Positions 42,690-55,700 of a DNA stretch of 64,000 nucleotides are shown here, one piece after another. The notes beneath the pieces are model-generated. The model did not search any database. It was not told the origin of the DNA and was given only the letters and a program-made list of their open reading frames with translations. Each line of letters begins with the position of its first letter. Position 1 is the first letter of the stretch. Origin of the DNA: Ricinus communis (Eukaryota; Streptophyta; Magnoliopsida; Malpighiales; Euphorbiaceae); assembly GCF_019578655.1 (NCBI RefSeq), contig NC_063257.1, positions 33,904,242 to 33,968,241 of the forward strand, given 5' to 3'. The position numbers and the translations under genes were made by a program.

Positions 42690-44330
42690 TATGATTGAGA
42701 TCGAAGCTATACCTAAACTAGCTAATGAGAGAGCTAATGAGTAGGATGTCGATATCCTTAAGAATGCTATGATCGATGATCTGAAGGGTATGATTCGGGA
42801 GGATTTCCAACAACTTTTGGGTGGAATGGCTGCAAACCAAGCCCTACCGACTACTTCGGCTGCACCAGCTACCCTTTCGATAGCTAATCCTCCTACTGTC
42901 ATCGACTCAACTGCTAACGTTGCTGAAACTGCTGTTGCTCCTGCTATTAATGCTAAAGATCCTGTTAGGAGGGCAATGCCCTAGAATTTTAGGATTTTGA
43001 TGAATTTGTATTAGATCGAGCTAAGAAGAAGACTACCCTTGCCACTAATGAGGCTATGAGTGGCTTAAGTGCAAGGCTTGACAAGATCCAAGGGATGCTT
43101 GAAATCAAGGGTTTGGACCCGACCTATGACTTTGATGAGTTGGTCCTAAAGGGTGAAGATAAGTGACCTGCTAAATTTAGAATGTCCGAGATAAACAAAT
43201 TTAATCTGAAGGTTCATATGAAGTAGTATGTTGCAATCATGGGAACTACTCAATTGAGTAAGACCCAAGTTGTCAAGCTAGTTGTATTTCCTTAGAAGGA
43301 TTTGTTGTAAATTAGTACCATGGCGTAGAAATGTCCACCAAAGCTAAATGGCAATGTTTATGTAATTCCTTTATTAAACAATATGATTACAACATTCAGC
43401 TCAAAGTGTTAATAAGGGATCTTAAGTCCACTAAGCAAAAACTGAATGAGTCCTCTAATTTCTTAATGAGGTGGAGGAATAAGACTGAGTTGATGAAGAA
43501 TAAGCCTTGTACGAAGGACAAAGTTCATATAGTGGTCCAAAAAATTCTTCCAGCTTGGGTTAAAAGGCTCAAATGATGAACTTGAAAATGTTCATGGACC
43601 TATATGATGACAAAAGGAAGAATGTTTGAATTGGTGGCAAAATGAACTGTCAAGCTGGAGGAGCAGAACTCTTTATGTGAATGTTGTCTATCAACCAAGG
43701 AGGTTCTCCAATTTTAAGCAGCCTCTTTCAAAAATCTTCAAAAGGCTGGTATAAAATTGCCTGCTCCAACCCACTACCTTCAAAAACCTACAGAACCTTA
43801 ACATACCTAGATATAAGCCAAACACATGCTGCAAATTCCACCAAGCACTCGGACACCACACTGACAACTGTATCCCCTTAAAACAGGAAATAGAAGACCT
43901 CATCGACATCGAAAAACTAATCGACCCTTACTAGCCTAACACCAAAATAAACCTCCTACCTAATTACAACACCATACCACCCATGATCACTCTTGACTTT
44001 AATGAAAAGGAGGTCATGAATTCCTTCCAAGACATACCCTTACCCGAGACTGAGCCTCAGCCAAAACCAAAAAGCCTATAAAGAACCTTTATTGAACTAG
44101 AGCACCATTATTTGAGGTTTTCCATCACCTAGTTAGGAGTAGGAAACTCAAACCCTTATCACCAAGAAGTGGTCCTAAGCCTTATAAAGGACAATATTGT
44201 GAGTATCACCAGACTTTCGACCATTTGACAGGTCAGTGCAATTGTCTCAAGCACGAAATCCAGGACTTGATAGACTTTAGGCATTAGCAAGTGGATTAAC
44301 TTCCTCAAGATTAGTGTGAAGACCTGTTAG
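42690..44330 (+). pseudogene. Ogre/TAT-like gag, plus strand
   Basis: Pieces in order: 42769-42984 (MIDDLKGMIREDFQQLLGGM and an Ala/Pro/Thr-rich linker), RLDKIQGMLEIKGLDPTYDF near 43075, then 43331-43576 with the gag core (WQCLCNSFIKQYDYN; DKVHIVVQKILPAWVKRLK). Two zinc-knuckle-like motifs follow near 43835 (CKFHQALGHHTDNC) and 44195 (CEYHQTFDHLTGQC). TAG and TGA stops and frameshifts separate the pieces. Two such motifs in one gag is consistent with TAT-type elements. Confidence 0.8.
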
Positions 44331-44912
44331 GGTAGCCTTTCAATAAATTTGACTTCAAGGTTCGATATTTAAGACCTTTTTTGACTGACATTTGGATTAA
44401 GAATATTGTGCCGAGTGGTTAGGGATTGGATAGGTAATGTGTTACTCTTGCCTTCTTGGAAGTATGGAAGGAGGGTGAAAATAAGTCGCTCATGCCCATT
44501 GAGATCTGGTACAGTTCTAGGGATGAGTGTGAAGTCCATGACAACGGTGCTAAGGATAGATGAGTGTGAAGTCCACAATGATGATGCTAAGGATATTTGG
44601 GCAGATAGTGATTTTGATAAAGAAGCTGAGTTAAAAGTTAAAGGCAATGACAGAGGAGCACACAAGCTGAAGTAGGTCGAGAAAGAGCCATAAGAAGAGG
44701 AGAGCTGACATTTAGGAGCTGTTAATGCACTCATAAGACCATATGAAGGCTTTGATTCAAGCCTTGTCCAGCATCACCATAAGCACAATAACTACCCCTG
44801 AGGAAATGATCAAAACGGTAACTAATAAAACCACCGGGATGATCACTTTCTCGAACGAGATTTCCCACAAAAAGGAAGGGACCGTAACAAGGCTCTCTAC
44901 ATTGCGGCTGAA

Positions 44913-45116
44913 GTGAAAGGGAGAAGGACTCCTTATATGATGATAAATGATGGGTCAGACATTAATGTTTGTCTTTCTCGTATACTTCCTAAACTAGGGT
45001 TGACTGCAAGAGATCTGAAGCCATATGACATGGTCATAAGAGCCTATGATGAGACCAAAAGAGACATGAAAGGGAGTTTCTCAGCACTAGTAAAGATAGG
45101 TCCTATAGAATTGTAG
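44913..45116 (+). pseudogene. Retroviral-type aspartic protease of the Ogre/TAT-like element
   Basis: The frame contains RRTPYMMINDGSDINVCLSR, in which DGS stands where gypsy proteases have DS/TG(A/S), then ILPKLGL and ALVKIGPIEL. It stops at TAG (45114-45116). Downstream to 45223 another frame gives LDISVTFALLL, a protease-tail word. The native start is not visible because upstream gag is broken. Confidence 0.7.
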
Positions 45117-45223
45117 TACTAGTTTATTATTTGGATATCTCAGTAACTTTTGCTTTGTTACTGTGTAGGATATGTTTCATGCCCTAGGAAGAGTTCCTTC
45201 CACTGCATATTAGAAGGTTAAAT

Positions 45224-47532
45224 TGTAACACCCCCATCACATGTTAACCAATAAACATTAGCCAGGAAGCATACAAGCGTCGTAGAATATATACTACAGG
45301 TAGATAGGTCAATATGTAGGTTGTTAAGAATCCAGACACAAGGTTATTAACATATAAACATATGATTATACTTAAACATCATTTAACAAGTATTACAAAC
45401 ATCTTCTTATGCCTTATAAGGCATACTTCCATATATATCACATAGCGCATACAAAAATGCATCGGAGGAGACTTCACAAAACTGGCCCAACTTGGCGAGC
45501 TGCTAAAAGCTAGACTTCGCATACAACCAACGGATGCACTACTATTTACAAACCTGAAAAGAAAAATTTTGGAGAGGGGTGAGCCTCCATTTCGGTAAAT
45601 AAATAATCAACATAATCTTATCACATACACTTAATACAATTTCCACCCAATCACATAACTTTCCATGATATTCATAGTTTAGGTATAAAGTCATACCATT
45701 CTACTCAATTCATTACAACCATCATAGAAGAAATACAATTCAACAATTATGGTTAGTTCTCACGGCTTGTGGATCCCCTTTAATGTGCTGCTCCGCCTCA
45801 TCCTCACATATCACACACGTAAGGCCGCTCCGCCTCATCTCACATTATACACTTTTATAGCCTCTCTAGGCTTTAGCCTCCCAAGGCTTTATATATATAT
45901 CTTTTTTTTCATAGGGGAATCCACCATTCACATGCACATATGCACTTAACATCACAATTCAATCATTTCACTTATATCATATTTCAGCAATAACAATTGT
46001 TCCACTCAACACCAATCATTTCCATCTCGGTCATTCAAACATAAACAATATTAAGCAAACGCAACCATTTGCGAACATTTGATTAAATATATGAACATAG
46101 CAAATATTAACTATTTACTTACTCAAAATATACTTATTCCTTTAGCATATAAGAACCTCCTTTCTCCACAACTTCCTTTCCGGTGGCCTTTGAGTACTGT
46201 CAACACATTCATCAATTCACATTTCATGCATATTACAAATATTCATGTAAATGCGAGTTCTAATGCATTACAAGATCATCCCCTCTCTAATTCATAGGTC
46301 TAACTCTTCCTCTAAGACTCTCAATTACTGTTTTAATATCCTATAAACATTTCCCATCTAGTTAAATACCAATTTAACTCAAATTAACATCAATAAATTG
46401 CATAAAACTAATCTCCAACATTTCTGTTTTCTAGACAGAATTTAGTACCAAGGTATATTTATTGCTGGGAAAAATTGGCTTAATACAAAAATCTCATATT
46501 AAATAGAAATATCCATTTATGCGTCTAGTTTCATCTCCAAGAAGAATTACTCAATTCCGACTTCTATAGATTTAATTATTTTCAAATTACTGAGCAAGGG
46601 TCATACAGCTAGTTGTACCCGAGCAGCAATCTGTTTGCTCAATTTAAGCAACCAAAACGGCAAAAATAGCAAAATCACAAAACTACAAAGTTATAGAGGA
46701 CTCTTTAAAATTTCCATAGACACCAACTAAGCTTAATTTGGACTTATATGACCCATGTTATGCCTAAAATACAGAACATCAAGGTTGCTGGAATTTTGAC
46801 AGTTTTCTATCTTAACATACTTAAACTTAAATCAAGCTTAATCTTTATGCAATCATTCAATACTCTACTAATTCATGATAATCAGACCTTTAATTAATCA
46901 ATGAGAGCATCAAATGAAGTTTTTCCAATTTGTAATCATGAACCCTAATGACAAATTAATAACACTCAAGTAACAACTTACCAATTTCAGCTTTTGGGTT
47001 GCTAATATGCTTAAATCCTTTAGCTTTAGCTTGGCTCCTTCAATAGTTGGCAAAAACCTATCTTAATCTTAAGTTTTTCTAGGTATTCCACTCCTCTCTT
47101 TTATTCCAAATTTTGTGTTTTTGGCCATATACGAATTTTAGAGAAATGAAGAGGTAAAATGAGCTTACTCATGGTTCCAATTTCCAATATTCCTCTCTTA
47201 ATGCCACCACCTACTAAACTATTTTTATCACCCTAAATTAATTCTTACTAACCATATATAGGTACTAACTTTTAATTGTATCTTTTAAGTCTAATCTATT
47301 TACCCAACCTTCAACTATTGGTTCAATTAAGTCTTAAGGCTTAATACACATAACTCAAGTACTTAATCAACTTATCTAAATTAATAATCTAATATCATGC
47401 TTCTTATTCTTTACTTATAATTAATATATATATGTTCTCATAAAATAAAAATATCATTGATATACCATCATATGCCCAATGATTAAATATAAATGCACAT
47501 AACATGGATGATGAGAAAATGCAGGCGTTACA
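45224..47532 (-). repeat. 3' LTR of the Tekay-like element, complete
   Basis: 2,309 bp, TGTAACACCCCCATCAC to GCAGGCGTTACA on the + strand, giving TGTAACG...GTTACA in element direction. It has no gene. 45850-45900 holds AGGCTTTATATATATAT. Confidence 0.93.
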
Positions 47533-50532
47533 ACTCTCCCTTCCTTAAGAAATTTCGTCCCCAAAATTTTAACAACTCACCAACATTACAATGGAATAGA
47601 TGTGGATACTTCTGTCTCATATGCTCTTCTACTTCCCAAGTTGCTTCTCTTGGTGAATGATGACTCCACTTAATTTTGACCATAGGAATGTCTTTATTTC
47701 TCAATTTCTTAACCCTTCGATCAAGAATTTCTATCGGTTCTTCCACATATGTCAACTTTTCTGTGATTTCTATCTCTGGCTCTGGAATGATATGACTAGG
47801 ATCTGATCTATATTGCTTCAACATAGAAACGTGAAAAACATCATGAATAGAAGACAACTCTGTAGGTAATGCTAACCTATAAGCCAATGGTCCAACTCTT
47901 TCAATTATTTCATAAGGTCCTACATACCTCGGACTCAATTTCCCTTGTTTACCAAACCTTAATATTCCTTTCCATGGTGATACCCGTAAGAAAACTTTAT
48001 CACCCACAATATATTCCATTTCCCTTCGATGCAAATCAGCATAACTCTTTTATGCATCTGTGCTACTTTCAAATTCTTTTTAACTATCTCTATTTTATCC
48101 AACGTTTCTTGTACCATTTCGGACCTTCAAGCCGCTCTTAAACCTTCAACATCCCGACATCTTGGACTTCTACATTTCCTCCCATACAAAGCTTCATAAG
48201 GAGCCATACCGATACTAGAATGAAAACTGTTGTTATATCGCAAATTCCATCCGTGGTATGTAATCACCCCAGTTACCCTTGAACTCAAGTGTGCAAGCCC
48301 TCATCATATCTTCTAATGTCCGAATAGTTCTTTCCGATTGCCCATCCTGTTTGAGGATGAAAAGTCGCATCGAAATGAAGCTTAGTACCATATGCTTTCT
48401 CAAACTCTCCCGGAAACGAGAAGTAAATCCGGGATCCCTATCCGATACAATAGATATAGGCACACCATGCAATCTAACAATCTCGGGAAATATACAATTC
48501 AGCAAGTTTATCAAGTGAATCATTTTGCTTCACAGGGTAAGAAATGAGCACATTTAGTACGTCGATCAACAATTACCCAAATAGCATCATGCTTGTTAAA
48601 TGTACGCGGCAATCCCATAACAAAATCCATAGTAATCTTATCCCACTTCCATACAGGTATAGATAAAGAATGAAGTTTACCTATAGGTGCCTGGTGCTCT
48701 CCTTTCACTTGCTGACATGTCAAACACTTACTCACAAATTCGCCATATCCTTCTTCATTTGACCACCAATAATAAGGCTTCAAATTTTTGTACATTTTGG
48801 TACTTCCAGGATGCATTGCATAAGGTGCATAGTGCGCTTCATGCATGATTTCCTTTCTCAAATTTCCTACATCAGGTACACATACACGATTTCTATTCAA
48901 TAACACACCATCATCTTTCAACACAAATTGTGTATTCTTTCCTTTTTGTACTCTACCCTTCATCCTTTGCAAATAAGAATCTTCACACTGTGCATCTTTA
49001 ATTTTATCTCCAATCAAAGGCTTTACTTGTAATGTGGCTAACAGATCATTGTCATAAACATAAAACTTCACATCCATAGCTCTAAGTGCAACTAAATATT
49101 CTACATTGTAACAAATCATACTTGAAAAATTTTCCAACGACTTCCTACTTAAAGCATCGAAGAATAACATTTGCTTTTCCAGGATGATAATCAATAGTGC
49201 AATCATAATCCTTCAAAAGCTCAATCCATCTTCGTTGTCTCATATTCAACTCTTTCTGCGTAGGGATATATTTCAAACTCTTATGATCAGTAAATATCTG
49301 AAATGTCTCCCTGTATAAATAATGTCGCCATATCTTCAATGCATGTACAATAGCTGCTAATTCAAGATCATGTGTAGGATAATTCAGCTCATGAGGTCGT
49401 AATTGTCTTGAAGCATAAGCTATAACCTTCCCATGCTGCATTAAGACACATCCAAGTCCTTGCCTAGAAGCATCAGTATATACAACATAACCTCCATTTT
49501 CAGATGGCAATGCGAGTATCGGTGTAGTAGTAAGCCTTTTCTTCAACTCTTGAAAATTTTGATCACATAACTCCATCCACTGGAATGGCACATTCTTCTT
49601 TAACAAAGCTGTTAGAGGCTTAGCAATAACTGAAAAATCTTTTACAAATCTTCTATAATAGCCAGCTAACCCAAGAAAACTTCGAACTTCAGAAACATTT
49701 CTAGGCGGTTCCCATTCAATAATTGCTTTAATCTTTGATGAATCTGGTTGTACTCCATGTTTAGAAATAATATGCCCTAAGAATGCAATTTCCTCCATCC
49801 AAAACTCGCATTTGTTGAATTTTGCATACAACTGTTTTTCCCTCAAAATCTATAAAACAATTCTCAAGTGTTGTTCATGCTCTTCTGGGCTTCTAGAGTA
49901 AATCAGAATATCATCAATGAACACAATAACAAAGTGATCTAAATATGGCTGGAAAGTCTTGTTCATCAGTGACATAAAAACAGCAGGAGCATTTGTTAAA
50001 CCAAATGGCATCACAATAAATTCATAGTGCCCATACCTTGTTCTGAATGCTGTCTTGGCAATAGATTTCTCTTCAACCCGGAGTTGCCAATAACCTGATC
50101 TTAAATCAATTTTAGAGAACACAGTTGCACCTTTTAACTGATCAAGCAAATCATCAATTCTCGGCAATGGATATTTATTCTTCACTGTAATCCTATTCAA
50201 TTGCCTATAATCAATACATAATCGCATACTACCATCCTTTTTCTTCACAAACAGAACTGGTGCTCCCCAAGGTGAAGTACTTGGCCTGATGAAACCTTTA
50301 TCAAGTAACTCTTCTAATTGCTTCTTTAATTCTTTCAATTCTAATGGAGCCATTCTGTATGGTGCAATGGAAATAGGTGCAGTACCAGGGATGATGTCAA
50401 TCTCAAAATCAACCTCTCGATTTGGTGGCAAACCAGGCAAATCATCTAAGAATATGTTAGGAAATTCTCTGACCACTGGAATGTCTAATACCCCTGGACT
50501 GACCTTAGTAGTATCTATAAAACTAATTAGAT
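47528..50532 (-). pseudogene. Tekay-like pol: RT, RNase H, integrase, chromodomain (broken)
   Basis: The frame enters at 50532 with no start of its own. [13 protein letters not shown] and [11 protein letters not shown] (FIDD where most have Y-DD), then a TAG at 49847-49849, probably from CAG. RNase [18 protein letters not shown] in 49145-49846, ending in a frameshift near 49155 just before DALSRKS. Integrase: HHCC zinc region (HPGSTKMYKN...CLTCQQVK), core Asp in MDFVMGLPRT, second Asp in SDRDPGFTSRF, Glu in QDGQSERTIRTL. A break lies near 48522 and another frameshift near 48350. Integrase tail and chromodomain ([20 protein letters not shown]) are in 47528-48034. The stop TAA lies inside the LTR start TGTAA. 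Confidence 0.94.
47533..47546 (-). other. Polypurine tract of the Tekay-like element
   Basis: AAGGAAGGGAGAGT on the - strand next to the 3' LTR. The last pol codons overlap it. Confidence 0.85.
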
Positions 50533-51814
50533 ATGCGAGTTCTAATGCATTACAAGATCATCCCCTCTCTAATTCATAGGTCTAACTCTTCCTCTAAGAC
50601 TCTCAATTACTGTTTTAATATCCTATAAACATTTCCCATCTAGTTAAATACCAATTTAACTCAAATTAACATCAATAAATTGCATAAAACTAATCTCCAA
50701 CATTTCTGTTTTCTAGACAGAATTTAGTACCAAGGTATATTTATTGCTGGGAAAAATTGGCTTAATACAAAAATCTCATATTAAATAGAAATATCCATTT
50801 ATTCGTCTAGTTTCATCTCCAAGAAGAATTACTCAATTCCGACTTCTATAGATTTAATTATTTTCAAATTACTGAGCAAGGGTCATACAGCTAGTTGTAC
50901 CCGAGCAGCAATCTGTTTGCTCAATTTAAGCAACCAAAACGGCAAAAATAGCAAAATCACAAAACTACAAAGTTATAGAGGACTCTTTAAAATTTCCATA
51001 GACACCAACTAAGCTTAATTTGGACTTATATGACCCATGTTATGCCTAAAATACAGAACATCAAGGTTGCTGGAATTTTGACAGTTTTCTATCTTAACAT
51101 ACTTAAACTTAAATCAAGCTTAATCTTTATGCAATCATTCAATACTCTACTAATTCATGATAATCAGACCTTTAATTAATCAATGAGAGCATCAAATGAA
51201 GTTTTTCCAATTTGTAATCATGAACCCTAATGACAAATTAATAACACTCAAGTAACAACTTACCAATTTCAGCTTTTGGGTTGCTAATATGCTTAAATCC
51301 TTTAGCTTTAGCTTGGCTCCTTCAATAGTTGGCAAAAACCTATCTTAATCTTAAGTTTTTCTAGGTATTCCACTCCTCTCTCTTATTCCAAATTTTGTGT
51401 TTTTGGCCATGTACGAATTTTAGAGAAATGAAGAGGTAAAATGAGCTTACTCATGGTTCCAATTTCCAATATTCCTCTCTTAATGCCACCACCTACTAAA
51501 CTATTTTTATCACCCTAAATTAATTCTTACTAACCATATATAGGTACTAACTTTTAATTGTATCTTTTAAGTCCAATCTATTTACCCAACCTTCAACTAT
51601 TGGTTCAATTAAGTCTTAAGGCTTAATACACATAACCCAAGTACTTAATCAACTTATCTAAATTAATAATCTAATATCATGCTTCTTATTCTCTACTTAT
51701 AATTAATATATATATGTGCTCATAAAATAAAAATATCATTGATATACCATCATATGCCCAATGATTAAATATAAATGCACATAACATGGATGATGAGAAA
51801 ATGCAGGCGTTACA
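50533..51814 (-). repeat. 5' LTR of the Tekay-like element, truncated to its U3 side
   Basis: 1,282 bp, colinear with 46251-47532. Similarity starts abruptly at ATGCGAGTTC, where pol sequence ends. Confidence 0.93.
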
Positions 51815-52780
51815 TAAATACTCTTATAAAGGAGAAATTATCACTATCAATGTTGAAGGACTCAAGGTCATCTCGGCTATTCAAGAAGCTGCTAAGAAGC
51901 TTGATGTCCCAACTGCATTTCAAGTTGTTGTCCTGTATAAGGATTGTATGGATTCAAAGTTGGCGACCATGTTCAAGAAAATGAACTTCATGCCTGGAAT
52001 GGGGCTGGGGAAGAATCAGCAGATAATTGTAGAGCTGTCGAACTATAAAGGATAAAAGACTTGATATAGCCTAGCATATCATAAGGATAAAGATAAAGGT
52101 AAACCAAAGCGTAAAATCTCTGTGCCCGAGCTGGACTAAGGTGTCGAGCCTCAAGATCTTCAAAAGTTGGATCATCGACAGGATGATTGAACTGAGCATC
52201 AAGGATGTTCGAAATAAATTCACAAGCAAGGTCGAAGAGCTAAAGCTGGAGGAATTCATCTACTTGCCGGAGAATCTGAGTTCGTAGGGTTTAGTTGCTC
52301 TAGTTGAGGAGAATATAATTGATGTATTCTATGAAGAAACTGATGTGATAACGTCTGGTCTTTATCAAGATGATGTCTTTTTTACTTCTATAGCCAATGA
52401 CATGAGCTCTAATTTTACTTACTTGTGTGATGTCTTTCTTGATGGTAGTGTGCATTTTAATGATCATGACATGTGTATATTTGAAATTAATTCTATTTAA
52501 ATTGATTCATTTAATTTAGGCACATATAAAAGTCCAAGACATATTTTGATTGGTAATGATATAACTCTTGAGGAGAGGAAAGAATTTGAAAAACAAATGT
52601 TAGAAAGGACAGTCAGTATTTGCTTGGTCATATGACAACATGCTAGGGTTAGACAAGAAGATATAAGAGCACCATATCTTAGCCCATCCATATATCAAGC
52701 CAGTCAAGTAGAAAATGAGAAGGCTGAGGCCGGAATGGACAAAGAAGATCTGAAAGGAGGTCGTTAAGCAAATAAAAATC
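51815..52780 (+). pseudogene. Ogre/TAT-like polyprotein, right part, with G-patch
   Basis: Continues the element cut at 45223; without the insertion and one TAAAT the reading frame runs on. The open part 51786-52055 (its first codons belong to the LTR) holds GEIITINVEGLKVISAIQE and a G-patch-like motif FMPGMGLGKNQQ at the end. Further words follow: WIIDRMIELSIKDV near 52180 and ENIIDVFYEETDVITSGLYQ near 52310. Several stops interrupt it. It fades out by 52780 with no RT. G-patch motifs between protease and RT are known in some TAT-clade elements (family knowledge). Confidence 0.75.
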
Positions 52781-55700
52781 CAATTTCCTCAATGTAGTTG
52801 ACTATCATATCCTTAGCATTTTCATCATTTGAATTCTTCTTCTTGGTCATACGGGAGGGTCACTCGGTCAAGTAGGCTTCCCGTGTGAACCTCATGGATC
52901 TTTGGCCAATGTTGACTAGGTGACATGAAAAGGCATACGGGTGTGCCATCTTCTCACGTGAGCTTATTTGAAACTTGCTGTTTTGTCAACCTACACGGGC
53001 AAGCCACACGATCGTGTGCTCCCCATATCAAAAAACTTTTTACCACTTTGATCATTTTGCTTCAAAATGTGACATGGGAAAATCGCTTCCATGTCATGCC
53101 CGTGTGGAACTTCAATGATGGGTAAAAATATATTTTCTTTGCTCGATTCTCATGCTTTTCGATTCCAATCGCCTCCTTGACATGTAATATCTTCAAAATG
53201 TCTTAAAGAATTGAAAACCAATATAAAATAGAGCTCAATACTAAGTTCTTTTAGCAGTTAGTAAATTCCCCCACACTAGACAAATTGCTTGTCCTCAAGC
53301 AAATTGAATAACATCAAGAAATTGAAATGATAAACTCTCTCTCCAACAAATAAACAATGAATAATTTAGAATTTGATCATTTATGATAATACAACCTATA
53401 ATCATTAGTCAAAAGTCGATCCTCGAACAAAAAAACACAAACTAGGGGAATCTCAAAATAAGAAGCAAAGAAATTAAGAACCTTAGATTTAAAGTTAGGA
53501 AAATGAGCATTCTTTCCAAACAATTCAAGGCTTTAAAGAGATAATAAGGATTTTCCCCCTAAACATAAAATAAATTCTTCATGGAGAACAAGTACTTAAA
53601 TTTTCCTATTATTATTATTTTTTGAGAAGTCCAAACATATTTGAAATTGTCATTCTAACCTTTTGACGTGAGTGTAAACATTAGTAATGCCGATCCCCGA
53701 TTACTCAACTAGAGTCACAAATCCAAAGTACTATTCATATTCTCTGGTTTCTTTTTGATTTATAACTTCTTTTTTTGTTGGACCCTTTTTTAGAATATAG
53801 GAATGGAGTGCTTGGTTGATTTTCTTATATACTTTTTAGACAATAAAAAAAATGAGAAAGTACAAAGGGGTAATAAATGTGTCTACTCAATAAAATTAAG
53901 AGAAGCTTGAGAAAAGCTCATAAACATAAGTAAAGTTTCAAAATGTAAAATAATCATGCGACAACTACCAATTAAATACCCTAGCAAGAAAGTTAAGTTC
54001 AATTCTCAAATTAATGTCAAATTAACTAAATTGTAATTCAATGAATGGTTACCCATATTATTTTTAACTTATGTATTCGAGAGAGAATAAGTCATAGCAT
54101 ATTGAAAAATTCAATAGGCTTATAAAGAAAATCAAATGCCAAAAGATAAAAATAGATAATAAATATTAGAAACCCTTCGCCCACACTTATTGGTTACATT
54201 GTCCTCAATGTGTTTGCATTTAACATAGAAAACAAAAAGAAAGAAAGGAATTCCCTGAATTGAAATGATTTGCATAATTCAAATTCCAAATTCAGTCCAT
54301 GAGGCATCTGTGTAACTATCACAAAGCAAAAATGTGACAAAGCTAAAAGCAAACTATAGCCATCCAATCACAACAACAAACTAAAATAGAAAATATCCAA
54401 AATAAAATTAAACAAAACCAAATAATGTTCTTAAGAATAAGGAATTCATAAATCAAATAAAATTTAAAAAACAAATTAGAACTAAAATAAAGCAAATCAA
54501 ACCAGATTGTTCAATAGATCATAAAAATGAAATGAACACTCAACCCTCCATTCCATCATCATCCTTATCGGTGTCCTCCTCCTCATCGCTATCCTTGGGA
54601 CGAACATCATGTACCCCGGATCCATCATCCAATTGCAATTGATGCGCTTGATAAAAGCTCAATAAAGGCCTCGGTAGGGTATACTCTTGTGACTGCTAAT
54701 GGTGTATCATCGAGTCTTAGAGCCAATCTATAGTCGTTTGTTAACTATTCATCATTTCTTATTGGTTCTAGAGCATACCCATCATTTAAGTCTGATTAAG
54801 AAGCAACTTGTTATCTTGACATTGAAGCACATGCATTTGTATTTCAAGCCTACAAATTTGCTGCTCAAACTTCGTAGGCTTCTTATTTTCATCCGTCCAA
54901 ACATAATTGTAGGCCATCAAGTCTGTGTATAGTTCACCTCCACTAGGTGGAGGATGAACAGATGAAGAGGAAGGTTGATCGGTTGAGGGGTTAGCCGATG
55001 CACCTGAAGTACTCGTGGTGAAGGCCGGTGGTTCAGTTGGTAAATCAAATTAGAAATCATCTAGCGGAAGGGGGTACGACATGAAAAATCTACTCATCCT
55101 TATCCATCCGATGCAAAGTTTTTAGGCCCATCAACTTAGGAAAACTGTCTAAGGTCATTGCGGACAGCCCATCGAAAATACCTAGATTCTTCATTAGCCT
55201 TGTGATGTATATGCCCCCGCATAAACATTCTGTATCCAACTTCTTTACTTGTTCAACCGAATGCACTAATAAACATAATACAAAATTGCACAAAATCCCT
55301 TCTTAAAGACACATCAAATAAAACAAATCTTATTAGGCACAATGCTCACCATTCTTATCTCTACCCATTATAGTTGTAGTCAATAATAAGTGCAAAAATC
55401 GCAAAGTGAAAGACTCAAAAGCATATGCCTTAGACTTAGAGGTAATATACCTAGGCGCATTAGGTGCTAATTTCACCTAAACACCCTAAAAAGTACGATC
55501 ACCAAAGAATTTAATAGGTGCATTAGAATAGTCATCAGATGCTACCTCTTCCTTTGTGTAGATGCATATCGCAATAGCAAACTCATTAGTGGAAATGTCA
55601 TAATACTTCCTCCCCAATCAAAAATTTGATCGTCTTTCCCATATAATCCAAGTGTGATCTCTTTATAGGCGGGTTCCAAAATTTTAAAAATTTTCTTCCA

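Larger units (their letters stand above)
42300..45223 (+). mobile_element. Ogre/TAT-like element, plus strand, left part (leader, gag, protease)
   Basis: 42310-42600 resembles the leader of the minus-strand neighbour (39.6-40.0 kb reversed), for example AGGCCCAAAATCCTAAGG and GAACCGTGTGCAGGAG. Gag and protease follow. Its LTR and primer site are not present to the left, where the neighbour's 5' LTR ends at 42276, so the two elements sit head to head. It is interrupted at 45223 by a Tekay-like insertion and continues at 51815. Confidence 0.8.
45224..51814 (-). mobile_element. Tekay-like chromovirus, young, one LTR and gag-protease deleted
   Basis: The insertion is bounded by TGTAACACC at 45224 and GCGTTACA at 51814, with a perfect 5-bp target duplication TAAAT (45219-45223 and 51815-51819). 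The left LTR is complete (45224-47532); the right keeps only its outer 1,282 bp (50533-51814). At 50533 the missing LTR part, primer site, gag and protease are replaced directly by pol. Over the 1,282 shared bases I counted about seven mismatches and no indel, so the insertion is young. Pol nevertheless carries a stop and frameshifts. Chromodomain style puts it near Tekay/Del. Confidence 0.95.
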
